Below, piece after piece: positions 32,994-44,243 of a stretch of 64,000 bases of DNA (positions within the stretch are counted from its first letter, which is position 1; every line of letters starts with the position of its first letter). The stretch lies in contig JAUJYZ010000447.1 of assembly GCA_033675265.1 (NCBI GenBank), positions 1 to 64,000 on the forward strand, written 5' to 3'. The stretch comes from Actinostola sp. cb2023. Lineage: Eukaryota > Cnidaria > Anthozoa > Actiniaria > Actinostolidae. The notes beneath the pieces are model-generated. The model ran no database searches, had not been told where the DNA came from, and was given only the letters and a program-made list of their open reading frames with translations. A program made the translations under genes and the position numbers.

Positions 32994-33596
32994 CGTTGGG
33001 CTTCCTGTGGTAGATTTTCAGGCGGGAAATACCGCGGTGAGCGGGACTGGGATCGAAGTTAGAATTTCCTCGAGAAGACGCTTTGACTCGTGAACAGCAT
33101 CAAAACAAACCTTAGCACAACTCTGTGTGTGTACTTGTAGTGCTCATCTCTTGTGTTGTGGTGAGTAGATTGGATTCATTGTGTGTTTAACATCGTCACG
33201 TTTGTGTTGTGATCCTGTTGTGATCCACTCAGTGTTTGAATGCGGTTCGAGAGATCGACGATAAAAGTCTGTGCAATCTTATTCTTAAAGTGCTACTACG
33301 ATGAAATTTTTCGAAGTTGATGTTTTTGCATTTTTAGTATCCTGGTAGTATGTTTATTAACATGTCCAAACCGTTTTCCGTTACGACAAAAATAACTTCC
33401 TCAAAATGAGCTTCTTTTCTACACATTTCGTGGCCGCCATTATTCAAACTGGTTCCTGGCTGGTGGGAGCATGGTGACGAATTATACAACGGAAGTGACG
33501 TCAGTTTCTCAACATCGTTCTTCGCGTGGCTAATCAACACTCATCAGCACTGCACTTTTTGGGCGATTTTCCGATTTAAATGTGTAAATCCTAATA

Positions 33597-35001
33597 ATGC
33601 CGGGAAGTAGATGCGTAGTCCAGGACTGTAGTAATACTTCAAAAGCTTCATGTGGAATTTCACTTCATTCCAGTCCTGCAAATAGACACGACACGACCGT
33701 GGGCGAACTTCAAACCTCAAGGACGTTTCATGATCTGTTCTGATCACTTTGATTCATCCTGCTTTGAACGAACTGTCCATGTTGAAGGTTCGCGACGCTT
33801 TTTACTACCAAGGTCTGTCCCTACAATTTGGAAAAAGTTGGATAGCTCGAAGGAAATATCTTCTTCTTGACATCGACGTAAGGTGAGCAATTTTCGTGCC
33901 AAATTTATACATAGGGCATATTTGCTTTCACTCAATAAAAATACGTAGATTTTGCAGAAAAAGGTATTTTCCTGCTTCATTCTCTTCCACTGAAATGCAA
34001 TCGTTTGTTCAGGTAATCAAATAATTGCTTTGTAAGGAAAAAGAATTGGAACCGCCGCCTTCCTCGTCTCATGTCACACATCGCAGTGCGCCGGGTACTA
34101 ATATACATTGGTTAGTATATCGTAGCTTTTAGTCTTCAATAAGCTAGCCGTGATCTCATAATTATTATAATAGTTATACTGCTACATACTATCCAAACAC
34201 CGTTTTAATACATCTACAGCTGAACATGCAGCCTAGACTGATCACAGAGAGTGGGAAGACCATGGACCCGGCAATGCTGATATTGAAATTGACAAATCAC
34301 CTGAAAACACGGTAATGAGATGAATAAAAGTGCTTCCAATAAATAGTTGTTTCTTACACCTCCCTGCATTATACCTTACAGACCCTACTTAGTAGATCTG
34401 AAACAAGAGAGCGATGCACAGATTGTGAAAGACTGAAAACACAAAAAAAGAAGCTTCATGCAGAGGCAAATGAAAACAATCAAGTTAAAATTAGACAACT
34501 GTGATCGCCAAAGAACAATTAATCAAGAATAATGGGCTAAAGTCTTTGAAAGTCTGAATGAGCCAACAGAGTGGATATCTAATGGTAGGTTATCATGTCT
34601 ACATTTATTATTAAACTCACAGTACCACTCTACTGCTTCGTTTATTTCTCACGAAGCCAGATCAGAAGTATGTTTCCTTTGGAGTTCTAAAAATAGATTT
34701 AGTGAAATCACATATCCCAGAAATTTTATTTTAATTATTAGGATCCCAGACTGATGACATAAACCCTTAACAACATTGAACAAATATATTTGATTGCTTT
34801 ATTGTAAATTAGGAACCCAGACTGATGATATACCCCCTGACGACATATCCCTTGAGAACCCTCCTGACTATGATGCAATGGATACTGATCTTCACTTGGA
34901 TGATGGTGATGACAATAAAAAATTATTGTCAAGACAATGAGGATCCATCATGGGCCACTGAAGAAGTCGATGAAGTTTATACCAAGACAGGAGAAGAATA
35001 A
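33597..35001 (+). pseudogene. THAP-domain gene, frameshifted
   Basis: ATG at 33597 opens Met-Pro-Gly-Ser-Arg-Cys-Val-Val-Gln-Asp-Cys, the first Cys pair of a THAP (C2CH) zinc finger. The rest of the finger (Arg-Pro-Trp-Ala-Asn-Phe ... Ile-Cys-Ser-Asp-His-Phe, then Cys-Phe and Val-Pro-Thr-Ile-Trp) lies in a different frame from about 33680 to 33840. There is thus a frameshift and probably a small deletion in between. Possible later exons after acceptors at about 34378 and 34811 encode a charged helical part and an acidic tail (Asp-Glu-rich, Glu-Asp-Pro-Ser-Trp), again with frame breaks. No DDE core follows. It was probably the N-terminal part of a Kolobok-type transposase or an accessory DNA-binding protein. 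Confidence 0.6.
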
Positions 35002-35488
35002 TGCATACATGTGTATATATATACATGTATTACTTGGTTCTGTTGAGTTACTGTTTAAATTAGTGTAAAAGGCATGCATTCCTTCAGATGTAAATAATTT
35101 ATAATGATATAATCATGTAAATTATCATATTACAGTGCGACTACATAGTGCCCTTGGGGAACCAAGGCCACCCAAACAACTTTTGAAGCAAATTTTATAA
35201 TCACAATTGTGACGCTGAATAACAAAATGATGTTGAATTCTACAATTTAAACTGTTTCTTGTTCACTCTTGATCATATACATACACATATAAAGTGAAAT
35301 ATATGTTTTTAAAGCGAAAATTTGAAACATTTGTGCAGATTCTATTGTTTAAATACTCAATTGTGATTGGATAACTTGTATGAACATTTGTTTGGGTGGC
35401 CTTTGTTGGTGTAGTCGCAAGTTGTAAATTAAATTATTTATACATGTCAATCTATATAATGTATGTAAGCTTACAAAAAGTCCTCTAA
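35002..35488. other. Spacer between convergent genes of the TTAA element
   Basis: AT-rich, no coding region. The phrases GGTGGCC / CCTTGG...GGCCACCC around 35150-35170 and 35395-35405 are weakly inverted. Confidence 0.45.
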
Positions 35489-36128
35489 TTAATCATCTTC
35501 AGTTTGTTCTTGATGCTCCTCTTCCTCTTCATTACTCTCTTCATAATTCTCTTCATCTTCTTCAAATCCTGTGTATTAATTCATCCTCTACATTTGGGAA
35601 TTCTTGACGAATACAATATGATAAACACAGCATGGTAACGGTAGTCTCCTTCCAGCACCAACGTATTCCCATACAAAAAGGACGAACTGCCGGTATCATA
35701 CCTAAAATATCTAAAAAGGAGACATTATGAGTTCAATTGTAAAATTAATAATGTTGATTGCAAGGAACTACATGTAAGCTTAATTGGATGGTTTTTCCCC
35801 AAAAGGGCAATCATTTTGTGATTACTTACTCGGCATCTTCTATACTCTCGATTAGCACTGTAGGACCTCCTTGCTTTCATCTTCAAACCAACTCCTGCTA
35901 CAGCTAAGACCCAAGTATCAAGGCAAACATTTCTAAAGGCAACGTGTGGTTATGCACTGTCCCTCACATTCGATCTCTTCCATTAAAGACCTCTGATAGC
36001 ATCGGCTCTATGTCCTCCTCGTAGGGCGAAAATCCGTTTATAGAATGGAAGCTATCTTCCGATGCCTCAGACGAGGTGTCGCTGTAGCTATCTCCGTTCA
36101 AAAGGTCTTTTTCATGAGTCAAATTCAT
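35489..36128 (-). pseudogene. P2X7 ballast-like cysteine-rich protein gene, broken
   Basis: Minus strand. ATG at 36128 starts an acidic Ser-rich leader (Asp-Ser-Tyr-Ser-Asp-Thr-Ser-Ser-Glu ... Phe-Ser-Pro-Tyr-Glu-Glu-Asp). In successive frames follow Gly-Gln-Cys-Ile-Thr-Thr, Phe-Arg-Asn-Val-Cys-Leu-Asp-Thr-Trp-Val-Leu, Tyr-Arg-Arg-Cys-Arg, Tyr-Arg-Gln-Phe-Val, Leu-Pro-Cys-Cys-Val, Ile-Arg-Gln-Glu-Phe-Pro and Tyr/His-Thr-Gly-Phe-Glu. Their order is that of the C-terminal cytoplasmic ballast domain of vertebrate P2X7 receptors. An acidic Glu-rich tail ends at 35489. At least one intron (about 35705-35825) and two or three frameshifts are needed, so this copy is dead. There is no ion-channel part. 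Position inside TTAA ends suggests a transposon-borne accessory protein. Confidence 0.6.
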
Positions 36129-36478
36129 GTTGTATCAAACCAAAACCTACTAAAAGACCCCAAAGCACAGTGAAGCGAGCGTACATGTTGAGAAAGTGAC
36201 GTCACAGTCAGCGGTCGATCGCAGGCTCACAGGAACACGATTCAGTAATGGCGGACGTATTTTTGGTTGTTTTCCGAGTCCAATATTCCAGTCATTTATT
36301 GTTATATCGACTTACAAACAACTAAAACTGGTAAATTGGAGCTTAAATGGCTATTTTACAAAGAAATCATGTCTTTAAAAATGGTACGAATTTCGTCATA
36401 GTAGCACTTTAAGATTGACGATTGTTTTCAGTACCGTAGCATAAGATTTGATAGATCTGGACGGCGATCGATGGATTA

Positions 36479-36698
36479 CAGTGTGGACACTTGAACCATG
36501 AACACTTCGAGTTTTTTTCGAACTTTTTTTTCCGAACTTTCTATTGCCTCACAGCCTCTCAAATGGAGCATTGAGTTTAAATACACTTATTGATCAAAAT
36601 AAATCACTTTTCTGATCAATTTGCTCAATCGATAATTTATCTTTATGTGTTAGAAAAAAACTAAGTGTTCACGGTTCGCGGTTCGAGTGCCCACACTG
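36479..36698. mobile_element. Tc1/mariner-like MITE (CAGTGTGG ends, TA)
   Basis: The inverted ends CAGTGTGGACACTTGAACC and GGTTCGAGTGCCCACACTG are flanked by TA (36477-36478, 36699-36700). Block A at about 6504 lacks it. 220 bp, no gene. Confidence 0.78.
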
Positions 36699-36889
36699 TA
36701 ATTGTTATGCCAAAGTTTGTGTGATAGTTGGGCAGGTGAAAAGATTCTGTATATAACTTTCTCTAAGCTTCACAATGTTGGCAAGTAACGATCCATGGTT
36801 TTAACTTGTATTCATTTTGTGTAGCCTTTCGTAATCGACAACTAAATGTTTGTTTACGGGACGCGTGGCTAAGGTAGCGTCCCGTATAT

Positions 36890-37535
36890 TCACGGCTTTC
36901 ACCTACGCCATCGAAAAATTTCCCAGGACTTATATAGAACAAAACCATCATAGGCCGAAAGAGCAGCCAAAACCATAGATCTCAGCCGAAGTTTTAGTTA
37001 AAAGAAGTTTTAGATACGAAGATATGAGCGATCGCTTTTGCTCATAATCATGGGTCCGCCATGTTGGGCTCTTTCTCAGTATATCACTATCCTGAAAAAC
37101 CTTTGTTATTCAAATCAAGAACTCTTTGTAGAACGAGGCATACAACAATATGAACTATTGTTATTCAAATTTTCAGGGATTCAGGACGGTGATATACTGA
37201 GAAAGCCCCCCATGTTGGTTCGAGCGGCCAAATCACGAAGACTGAAAATCATGTTTAATTGCAAATACTTCAATTTTTCAATAGCTATTTTCATCAAAAT
37301 AAAGTTACCCATCATTTACTAAGTTAAAATCGTATTATTTCAAACGAATTTTCCTATTTCTATGGCTTTTGAAGATGCGTGACTGTATTGCGTGACAGAA
37401 TTTGACTCGCAATAAAACGAAAACCAAACATCTAATTTACAAAATTATTTTGGTAAGAATTTTCTTATAACGATATAAACAACATATCCAACAAACAGTT
37501 TTGTGAGGTGAATAGTTTGAATTTTAGCTTTTTGA
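36890..37535. mobile_element. Foldback-family segment, inverted partner of 13795-14680
   Basis: Matches the interior of the large foldback element in reverse orientation and is absent from block A. It lacks the AGACC MITE, so it supplies that MITE's empty site. It has gained a hairpin insert (37070-37210; GGGCTCTTTCTCAGTATATC and complement) instead. Confidence 0.7.
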
Positions 37536-37749
37536 TGTAGATCTTTGTTCTAATCTATTCAAAAGGACATTGTAATGAGCTAATCCCATGGGTACTAACT
37601 GATTATGTATGGTTTGCCATCACATTCTACATTCGCCGTTTTCATAAGCTGGTTGTTATCTTAATGTCTCTCCCGGGTGTCTCTATCAATAGTCCAGTTT
37701 CCAGTTGTTTGGACACCGCTGTACTCCTTGACAAAAGACGCATTTGCTC

Positions 37750-37935
37750 GGAAAACACTAGATCCCAATGACCAAAACCAGGTCAAGATTTGAATAACAA
37801 TAGGAACTATTGTACAACAATAGGAACTATTGTTAGATATGCCTCGTTCTACAAAGGACATGTCTTTGTAGAACGAGGCATCTATTGTTATTCAAATCGT
37901 GACCTGGTTTTGGTCATTGGGATCTAGTGTTTTCC
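37750..37935. mobile_element. Hairpin MITE with 9-bp duplication
   Basis: The ends GGAAAACACTAGATCCCAAT and complement are perfectly inverted, flanked by CATTTGCTC (37741-37749, 37936-37944). A 9-bp duplication suggests the Mutator-like group. Nearly the whole element is a palindrome. Confidence 0.82.
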
Positions 37936-37944
37936 CATTTGCTC

Positions 37945-38960
37945 AGGCTTAGCCTCAATTCAGTGTAAATTATTCACAAATAGCGACGAGAACGCGAAAA
38001 TGTTGACATTCAACAATAGAAACCGTTTTTAATTGAACGGGTTATTCTCTGGATTGAGGCTAAGCCTGAGCAAACGTGTCTTTTGTCAAGGAGTACAGCG
38101 GTGCGTAAACAACTCGAAACTGGATTATTCCAGATTATTCCAAAACACAACTTGTGTTTTGGCACGTGAAAGAGATTTACAGTTGTTGATTCTTTACTTT
38201 GTTTCTCAAAGGCAGTGTCTGGTCTGATGGGAGGCCGGGGCCGGTACTGTAGACCTATTACTTTTAAGCAGCATCAGTGATGCTACATGTATGTTCCTGG
38301 CGACAGGAGTTCCAAAAAGAACTGTTTTGTTTAACAGATAGCAAGACCGGTTTCAGACTCACAATAACGTGTCCTTCTTCAGTTGCTCTTATGTTGCTAG
38401 TAGGTTGTGCTCGAAGGAGTGCGAGCTGCAATGGTGTACAACTCGCTCTATGATTTCCAGCCTTTTTTGAGCCTACTTTAGAAGTATCATTCAAACCAGT
38501 TACTGTTGGGATTTAGGGACCACATGTCACTTTAAATGACAGATGTCAAAACTTGTGCGAGAATCAGTTAGTACCCATGGTATTAGCTCATTACAATGTC
38601 GTTTTGGATGTGATAGATTTCAGAAGAAAGATCTAAAAAGAAAGAAAGAAAATTGCTAATAACCTCAAAATAGCCCAGGAGTCATTGGGTTAAATAGGGT
38701 TCCAGTACTACCTTCCAGTTCTTAAAAAGGGCAATAATTTTAATATTTTTATCATTGGATCAGGGTTTTGACATGTAGGCAGTATGCTGCTATACTAAAT
38801 ATATCTGCGCATGGGATAGACCTTTGATGTTCAGCTTGGTGTAATGTTTTCCCATTTCAGACCCTGCATCATGCATGACTATTATTTCTTTCTTTTCTGG
38901 TAACAATTGAGAAGAGACATATTACTTGGATGTCTTGGAAATAAGGATCTATTTCCCAAG
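37945..38960 (+). repeat. Block B sequence matching block A; no gene
   Basis: Colinear with about 6880-8465 of block A, with some 120 bp extra near 38355-38475 and without the 7047-7750 stretch. The context is intronic or intergenic. Confidence 0.6.
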
Positions 38961-40912
38961 AGATTTGATATGGGAAAATATTACACCCAAACTGATGGGT
39001 CTAATCACATCAGATACTGGGAATGGTAGATTTGATATGGGAAAACATTACACCCAAACTGATGGGTCTAATCACATCAGATACTGGGAATGGTAGATTT
39101 GATATGGGAAAACATTACACCCAAACTGATGGGTCTAATCACATCAGATGCTAGGAATGATAGATTTGATATGGGAAAACATTACACCCAAACTGATGGG
39201 TCTAATCACATCAGATACTGGGAATGATAGATTTGATATGGGAAAACATTACACCCAAACTGATGGGTCTAATCACATCAGATACTAGGAATGATAGATT
39301 TGATATGGGAAAACATTACACCCAAACTGATGGGTCTAATCAAATCAGATACTGGAATGATAGATTTGATATGGGAAAACATTACACCCAAACTGATGGG
39401 TCTAATCACATCAGATACTGGGAATGATAGATTTGGTATGGGAAAACATTACACCCAAACTGATGGGTCTAATCACATCAGATGCTAGGAATGATAGATT
39501 TGATATGGGAAAACATTACATCCAAACTGATGGGTCTAATAACATCAGATGCTAGGAATGATAGATTTGATATGGGAAAACATTACATCCAAACTGATGG
39601 GTCTAATCACATCAGATGCTAGGAATGATAGATTTGATATGGGAAAACATTACATCCAAACTGATGGGTCTAATCACATCAGATACTAGGAATGATAGAT
39701 TTGATATGGGAAAACATTACACCCAAACTGATGGGTCTAATCACATCAGATGCTAGGAATGATAGATTTGATATGGGAAAACATTACATCCAAACTGATG
39801 GGTCTAATCACATCAGATACTAGGAATGATAGATTTGATATGGGAAAACATTACACCCAAACTGATGGGTCTAATCACATCAGATACTAGGAATGATAGA
39901 TTTGATATGGGAAAACATTACATCCAAACTGATGGGTCTAATCACATCAGATACTAGGAATGATAGATTTGATATGGGAAAACATTACACCCAAACTGAT
40001 GGGTCTAATCACATCAGATACTAGGAATGATAGATTTGATATGGGAAAACATTACACCCAAACTGATGGGTCTAATCACATCAGATGCTAGGAATGATAG
40101 ATTTGATATGGGAAAACATTACATCCAAACTCATGGGTCTAATCACATCAGATACTAGGAATGATAGATTTGATATGGGAAAAACATTACACCCAAACTG
40201 ATGGGTCTAATCACATCAGATACTAGGAATGATAGATTTGATATGGGAAAACATTACATCCAAACTGATGGGTCTAATCACATCAGATACTAGGAATGAT
40301 AGATTTGATATGGGAAAACATTACACCCAAACTGATGGGTCTAATCACATCAGATACTGCATGGGAATGGTAGATTTGATATGGGAAAACATTACACCCA
40401 AGCTGATGGGTCTAATCACATCAGATACTAGGAATGATAGATTTGATATGGGAAAACATTACACCCAAACTGATGGGTCTAATCACATCAGATGCTAGGA
40501 ATGGTAGATTTGATATGGGAAAACATTACACCCAAACTGATGGGTCTAATCACATCAGATACTAGGAATGATAGATTTGATATGGGAAAACATTACACCC
40601 AAACTGATGGGTCTAATCACATCAGATACTAGGAATGATAGATTTGATATGGGAAAACATTACACCCAAACTGATGGGTCTAATCACATCAGATACTAGG
40701 AATGATAGATTTGATATGGGAAAACATTACATCCAAACTGATGGGTCTAATCACATCAGATACTAGGAATGATAGATTTGATATGGGAAAACATTACACC
40801 CAAACTGATGGGTCTAATCACATCAGATACTGGGAATGATAGATTTGATATGGGAAAACATTACACCCAAGCTGATGGGTCTAATCACATCAGATGCTAG
40901 GAATGATAGATT
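38961..40912. repeat. 67-bp minisatellite, about 29 copies
   Basis: The unit starts GATTTGATATGGGAAAACAT and contains CAAACTGATGGGTCTAATCA and CAGATACTAGGAATGATA. Variants (TAC/TGC, AGG/GGG, ACACCC/ACATCC) are shuffled among copies. Block A has a single unit at about 8465-8535, so expansion happened after the block duplication. The array ends about 20 bp before the acceptor of the WW-like exon. The open frames within it are artefacts. Confidence 0.92.
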
Positions 40913-40939
40913 TTTCATTTTATTCAAAGGTTGTTTATT

Positions 40940-41062
40940 ATGGAGTCAGAACTTGTAGATCCAGGATGGATGAAATTCAACTGCAAATCAGGCGAACTTC
41001 TGTTTTATTACAACAAAGATACAGCAGAACACAAATTTCCCATGTGGAATAGTACCTCAAAG
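40940..41062 (+). CDS. Third copy of the WW-like exon (orphan)
   Basis: Encodes the same 41 residues as 8566-8688 except for Lys instead of Arg at the end. It is followed by a GT that has drifted to GTGATTG from GTGAGTG. No zinc-finger exon follows within the window; the sequence passes into Penelope and ISL2EU DNA. It may be the first exon of a broken duplicate gene. Coding sequence is intact, splicing capacity uncertain. Confidence 0.5.
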
Positions 41063-41152
41063 GTGATTGATTCTGATATGTTCTATAATGATGTTGTAAC
41101 AAGCTAAAGCCAAATCATTGATCGTGTAGATGATCAACAAGTTTTCTTTGAC

Positions 41153-41292
41153 AAGTATATCTTTGGATCAAGTAATTATTTGCTGGTTGGTGTAGACATA
41201 ATGAGTTTGTTCGTTTCTTCAACCAAAACATTTTTATTTTAAAACCAAGCTTTCGGACACATGGTCCATCTTCAGGGTGTAAAGTGGTAGTA
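41153..41292 (-). mobile_element. 5' end fragment of a Penelope-like element, inverted
   Basis: Bases 41157-41230 are the reverse complement of 48545-48612, the beginning of the Penelope-like coding region. The rest (41231-41292) carries a hammerhead-like motif. It faces the copy at 48437-50985 head to head, and the ISL2EU element inserted at the junction. Confidence 0.65.
41245..41285 (-). ncRNA. Hammerhead-ribozyme-like core
   Basis: The minus strand reads CTGAAGA, then a GGAC...GTCC stem with loop CATGT, then GAAA. This matches the CUGANGA / stem II / GAAA core of hammerhead ribozymes, which are known in Penelope-like terminal repeats. Stem III and the cleavage triplet are not convincing, so activity is uncertain. 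Confidence 0.35.
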
Positions 41293-41294
41293 AT

Positions 41295-41661
41295 AGGCTG
41301 TTTGCAGGACTTGGTCACGTGCTTGGTTACCGTATAGCAACGAGATTTTGGAGGGCAAAGCTGTCTTGGCGCAAAATATAAAAAGTTCAAAACAAACAAA
41401 ACATCTGATTGTTACAAGTCGTCCATTGTCATTAATATACTTTTTTCAAACCAATTTAAACCATTGCTACCCTTTTCTGTACATACCGACTTTGATTTCC
41501 TCACATTTAAATATTTGGCTGCTGTCAAATCCGCTTTTTTCGTACAAAATCGTCTCTCGATTCACAAGTAAACAATCGCAAGATGGCGTCCTCACAAGGT
41601 AAGCAGACACGAAAACTACTAGTTTTTTCTTCTCCCTTACCTCTTCTAGTGCCGATGGAAC
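41295..41661 (+). repeat. Left terminal inverted repeat of ISL2EU element
   Basis: 367 bp, inverted copy of 48069-48435. It contains the start codon at 41583, 16 bases of coding sequence and a GTAAGC donor at 41599. Everything upstream of the ATG, including the presumed promoter, is therefore shared with the opposite gene. Confidence 0.9.
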
Positions 41662-43951
41662 TCTTGAAATAATATATTTATCAATGTTTATTCGTATCAT
41701 AAAGAAAATGGAGGAGTACCAAACCCTAGCGTGGAGTTTACGGACACAAAAAAGAAATCTGTCAAAGGCTCAAAATACCATTGTTGTGTTCCTCTTTGTG
41801 GAGGCGATTCTCGATACGATTCATCGCTGTCATTTCACCGTTTTCCCAAGGAGACCAAGGCCAATACTGCAGTTAGAAAACAATGGCTGGCTAAAATTCA
41901 AAGGAAAATCGGCAAAACATTTCAGGTAAATCTAAATTTAAAATACAAAACGAATTTTTCACCAACATTTTGGGGTCTAAAGATGAGGTGTCGATTGGAT
42001 TTTTGACAGATGTCAAGTGCAACGAGAGTGTGCTCAAGACATTTTAGAAAAGAAGACTTCAAGCCAGCAACATCAGACCGTCCATATCTCAAAAGAGGAG
42101 CCATTCCATCCATTTTTGAGTGGTCAGTACAACAGCCTAAAGCCAGGAGAAGCATTGTTCGTCATGTACAAACTTTCAAGTAAGTATATCACTACCGTAT
42201 TGTAACACACTGAATATATAAATTATGATGTACGTGATCTACATTTAGAAGAAATATATATTTTATAGTACGTTGTTAAGAGTTCTGTTAGTTATATATT
42301 ATGTACATAAACCCAGAACTGAGATAGCTTGCTAGATAGCTACTGGATATAAAATTAGACTTTTTTGAAACCCATAAATGCAGTGAAATTATTTGACTTA
42401 ATTAGAAATATTATGTTTGCATGAATATATATATACCTCTGATACCTCTGTAATTTAAATATATAATAAGAATTCAGATTGTTATGGATGCTAATTTATC
42501 TATCTTATTTATTTATATAGTTTTACTATTAATATATTCATTAATTATAGATAAGCCGATTGTATATGTGTGTAATATTCCAAGTTACTTGTACCCTGGG
42601 TTCCAGATCGAGGCCATGAGGGAGGCTGAACCCAGGGTAACTAAATACTTGTGGCGTTTTTTATTTTAATTATTTATTAATGCAATCTAAATGAGTTCAA
42701 ATTTAACTTAACTTCAGTATATATAGTGATGTAATAATTATATACAAAATTATGCTAATTTATATATATGTTTACTCACTTCTTTTTTTCTTTATAATTA
42801 TAGAACCCCAAAAGCTGGAAAGGTACTTGATGAAGTGAACCATCAAACCTCTTTTGAAGCACTGAAGCAAGATCTTGAGAAACTGAAAGGGGAACTTAAG
42901 GCCACACAAGAACAAATGCTTATCTGTAAAATCCAGTCTTCAATAATTATAAACAAGCTACAAGAAGCTTTCACAAAATCCCAAGAAGAAATGGACAAAA
43001 CAAAGGAACACCTTATCAATGAGCACACTATTCAGCTAGCACTAAACAGATTTGGACTTGAAAGATTCTCATCTTATACAGGATTTCCCTCATACCAGCA
43101 CTTAGTTTTATTTTATAATTTTGTTCAACCTAGTGCTGAAAAAATGACTTATTGTTATGCCTCTGGTGTATTAGAGAGTAGACCAGCTTGTCGTGCTTAT
43201 CACTAATTGATGAAATGTTTTTATTTCTTGTCAGGATAAAGCTAGGTCTTTTTGAACAGGATCTGGCTCACCGCTTTAATTTGCACATATCTTCTGTCAG
43301 CAGAAAAATTACAACCTGGGCAAATTATCTCTACTTCTTTTTAGGTGTTCAACCCATATGGCCTTCTAGACAGCAAGTAAATGAAAGTATGCCTAAAGCA
43401 TTTAAGGAGTTGTACCCAACGACTAGAGTTATCTTAGATTGTACTGAAATTCATGTTCAAACTCCCTCCTCACTTTTACTTCAGTCACAGTTGTATTCTT
43501 CTTACAAATCTCATACTACTTTAAAAGGTTTGATTGGGATATCCCCACATGGAGCTATTACCTTCATTTCATCCTTATATACTGGCTCGATAAGTGATAG
43601 GGAGATAACAAGGTGCTCAGGAGTCATAGATCTACTTGAACCAAATGATTCAATAATGGCAGATAAAGGTTTTAACATAGAAGACATGCTAAATAATAAG
43701 GGAGTACACCTCAACCTCCCACCATATCTTCGAAATCAGGGACGGTTTGATGCACAACAGGTTAGGCAAACAAAAACAATAGCCAAACTAAGGATACATG
43801 TGGAAAGGGCCATTAGAAGATTGAAGGAGTTTCACATATTTGACTCTGATTTATCATTATCATTAATGGGTTCTATTAATCAAATATATACTGTAGCATG
43901 TTTATTAATCAACTTCCAAGGGCCTCTTATATTAAAAGACACTACTACTTA
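41583..43951 (+). CDS. THAP-DDE transposase (ISL2EU)
   Basis: Proposed exons: 41583-41598 (Met-Ala-Ser-Ser-Gln plus one base), 41705-41925, 42010-42179 and 42804-43951. Phases fit at each join (1, 0 and 2). Exons 2-3 form a THAP finger: Cys-Cys-Val-Pro-Leu-Cys, Trp-Leu-Ala-Lys, then Val-Cys-Ser-Arg-His-Phe and Ile-Pro-Ser-Ile-Phe. Exon 4 has a coiled-coil-like Gln/Lys/Glu stretch, a helix-turn-helix (Gly-Leu-Phe-Glu-Gln-Asp-Leu-Ala) and a DDE_Tnp_4 catalytic part: Leu-Asp-Cys-Thr-Glu, Met-Ala-Asp-Lys-Gly-Phe, and Val-Glu-Arg-Ala-Ile. A one-base frame change at about 43185-43200 separates the coiled coil from the helix-turn-helix. It is either a disabling mutation or a sequence error. The enzyme would bind element ends through THAP and cut DNA. 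The stop is at 43950-43952. Confidence 0.8.
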
Positions 43952-43952
43952 A

Positions 43953-44243
43953 TGCTACTGACAAAAAGTAGAAAATATATAGTGAATATAATTGATATTT
44001 AAATTGCTATTTAAATCTTTATAAATTATTTATATAATATTAGCTCATTCTAAATTCAGCTATTCATGGTACATAGTACAAAATGTAATAGAAATATATT
44101 GACCAATGATATATAGTATATATGTACTGTGGTTGACAAGATCCAAAACTTTTATATAACTCAATAGTACATGCATGATCAAAATATTTTCTATATATAT
44201 ATATATATTGATGTTACAATGTACTAATTAATACATATTATCT
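43953..44243. other. Spacer between convergent ISL2EU genes
   Basis: AT-rich, with an (AT)n run at about 44195-44210. No coding sequence. The 3' ends of both element genes meet here. Confidence 0.6.

Larger units (their letters stand above)
33289..36408. mobile_element. Decayed Kolobok-like transposon (TTAA, THAP, P2X7 ballast-like gene)
   Basis: The ends AGTGCTACTACGATGAAATT and AATTTCGTCATAGTAGCACT are inverted with two mismatches and flanked by TTAA (33285-33288, 36409-36412). It carries two convergent broken genes: a THAP protein (33597-35001, plus) and a cysteine-rich P2X7 ballast-like protein (36128-35489, minus). TTAA plus THAP is typical of Kolobok. No catalytic transposase core is visible, so this copy is non-autonomous. 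Confidence 0.68.
32994..41115 (+). repeat. Block B: second copy of the segmental duplication
   Basis: Colinear with 304-8730 once insertions are removed. It lacks the LTR array of block A. It has its own additions: a Kolobok-like element (33289-36408), a TA MITE (36479-36698), a foldback segment (about 36890-37535), a 9-bp-TSD MITE (37750-37935) and a 67-bp minisatellite (38961-40912). Like block A it ends with a WW-like exon. In block A the zinc-finger exons follow; here Penelope and ISL2EU sequences follow. Confidence 0.82.

Noticed and set aside
33652..33870. Functional host THAP gene
   Set aside because: The finger is split between frames and sits inside TTAA-flanked transposon ends.
39224..40498. 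Repeated open frames in the 67-bp array
   Set aside because: By-products of the minisatellite; the unit carries stops in other frames and varies freely.
43188..43952. Independent host DDE gene starting at 43188
   Set aside because: No ATG is used; the reading continues the THAP/coiled-coil part after a one-base frame change inside one transposon.
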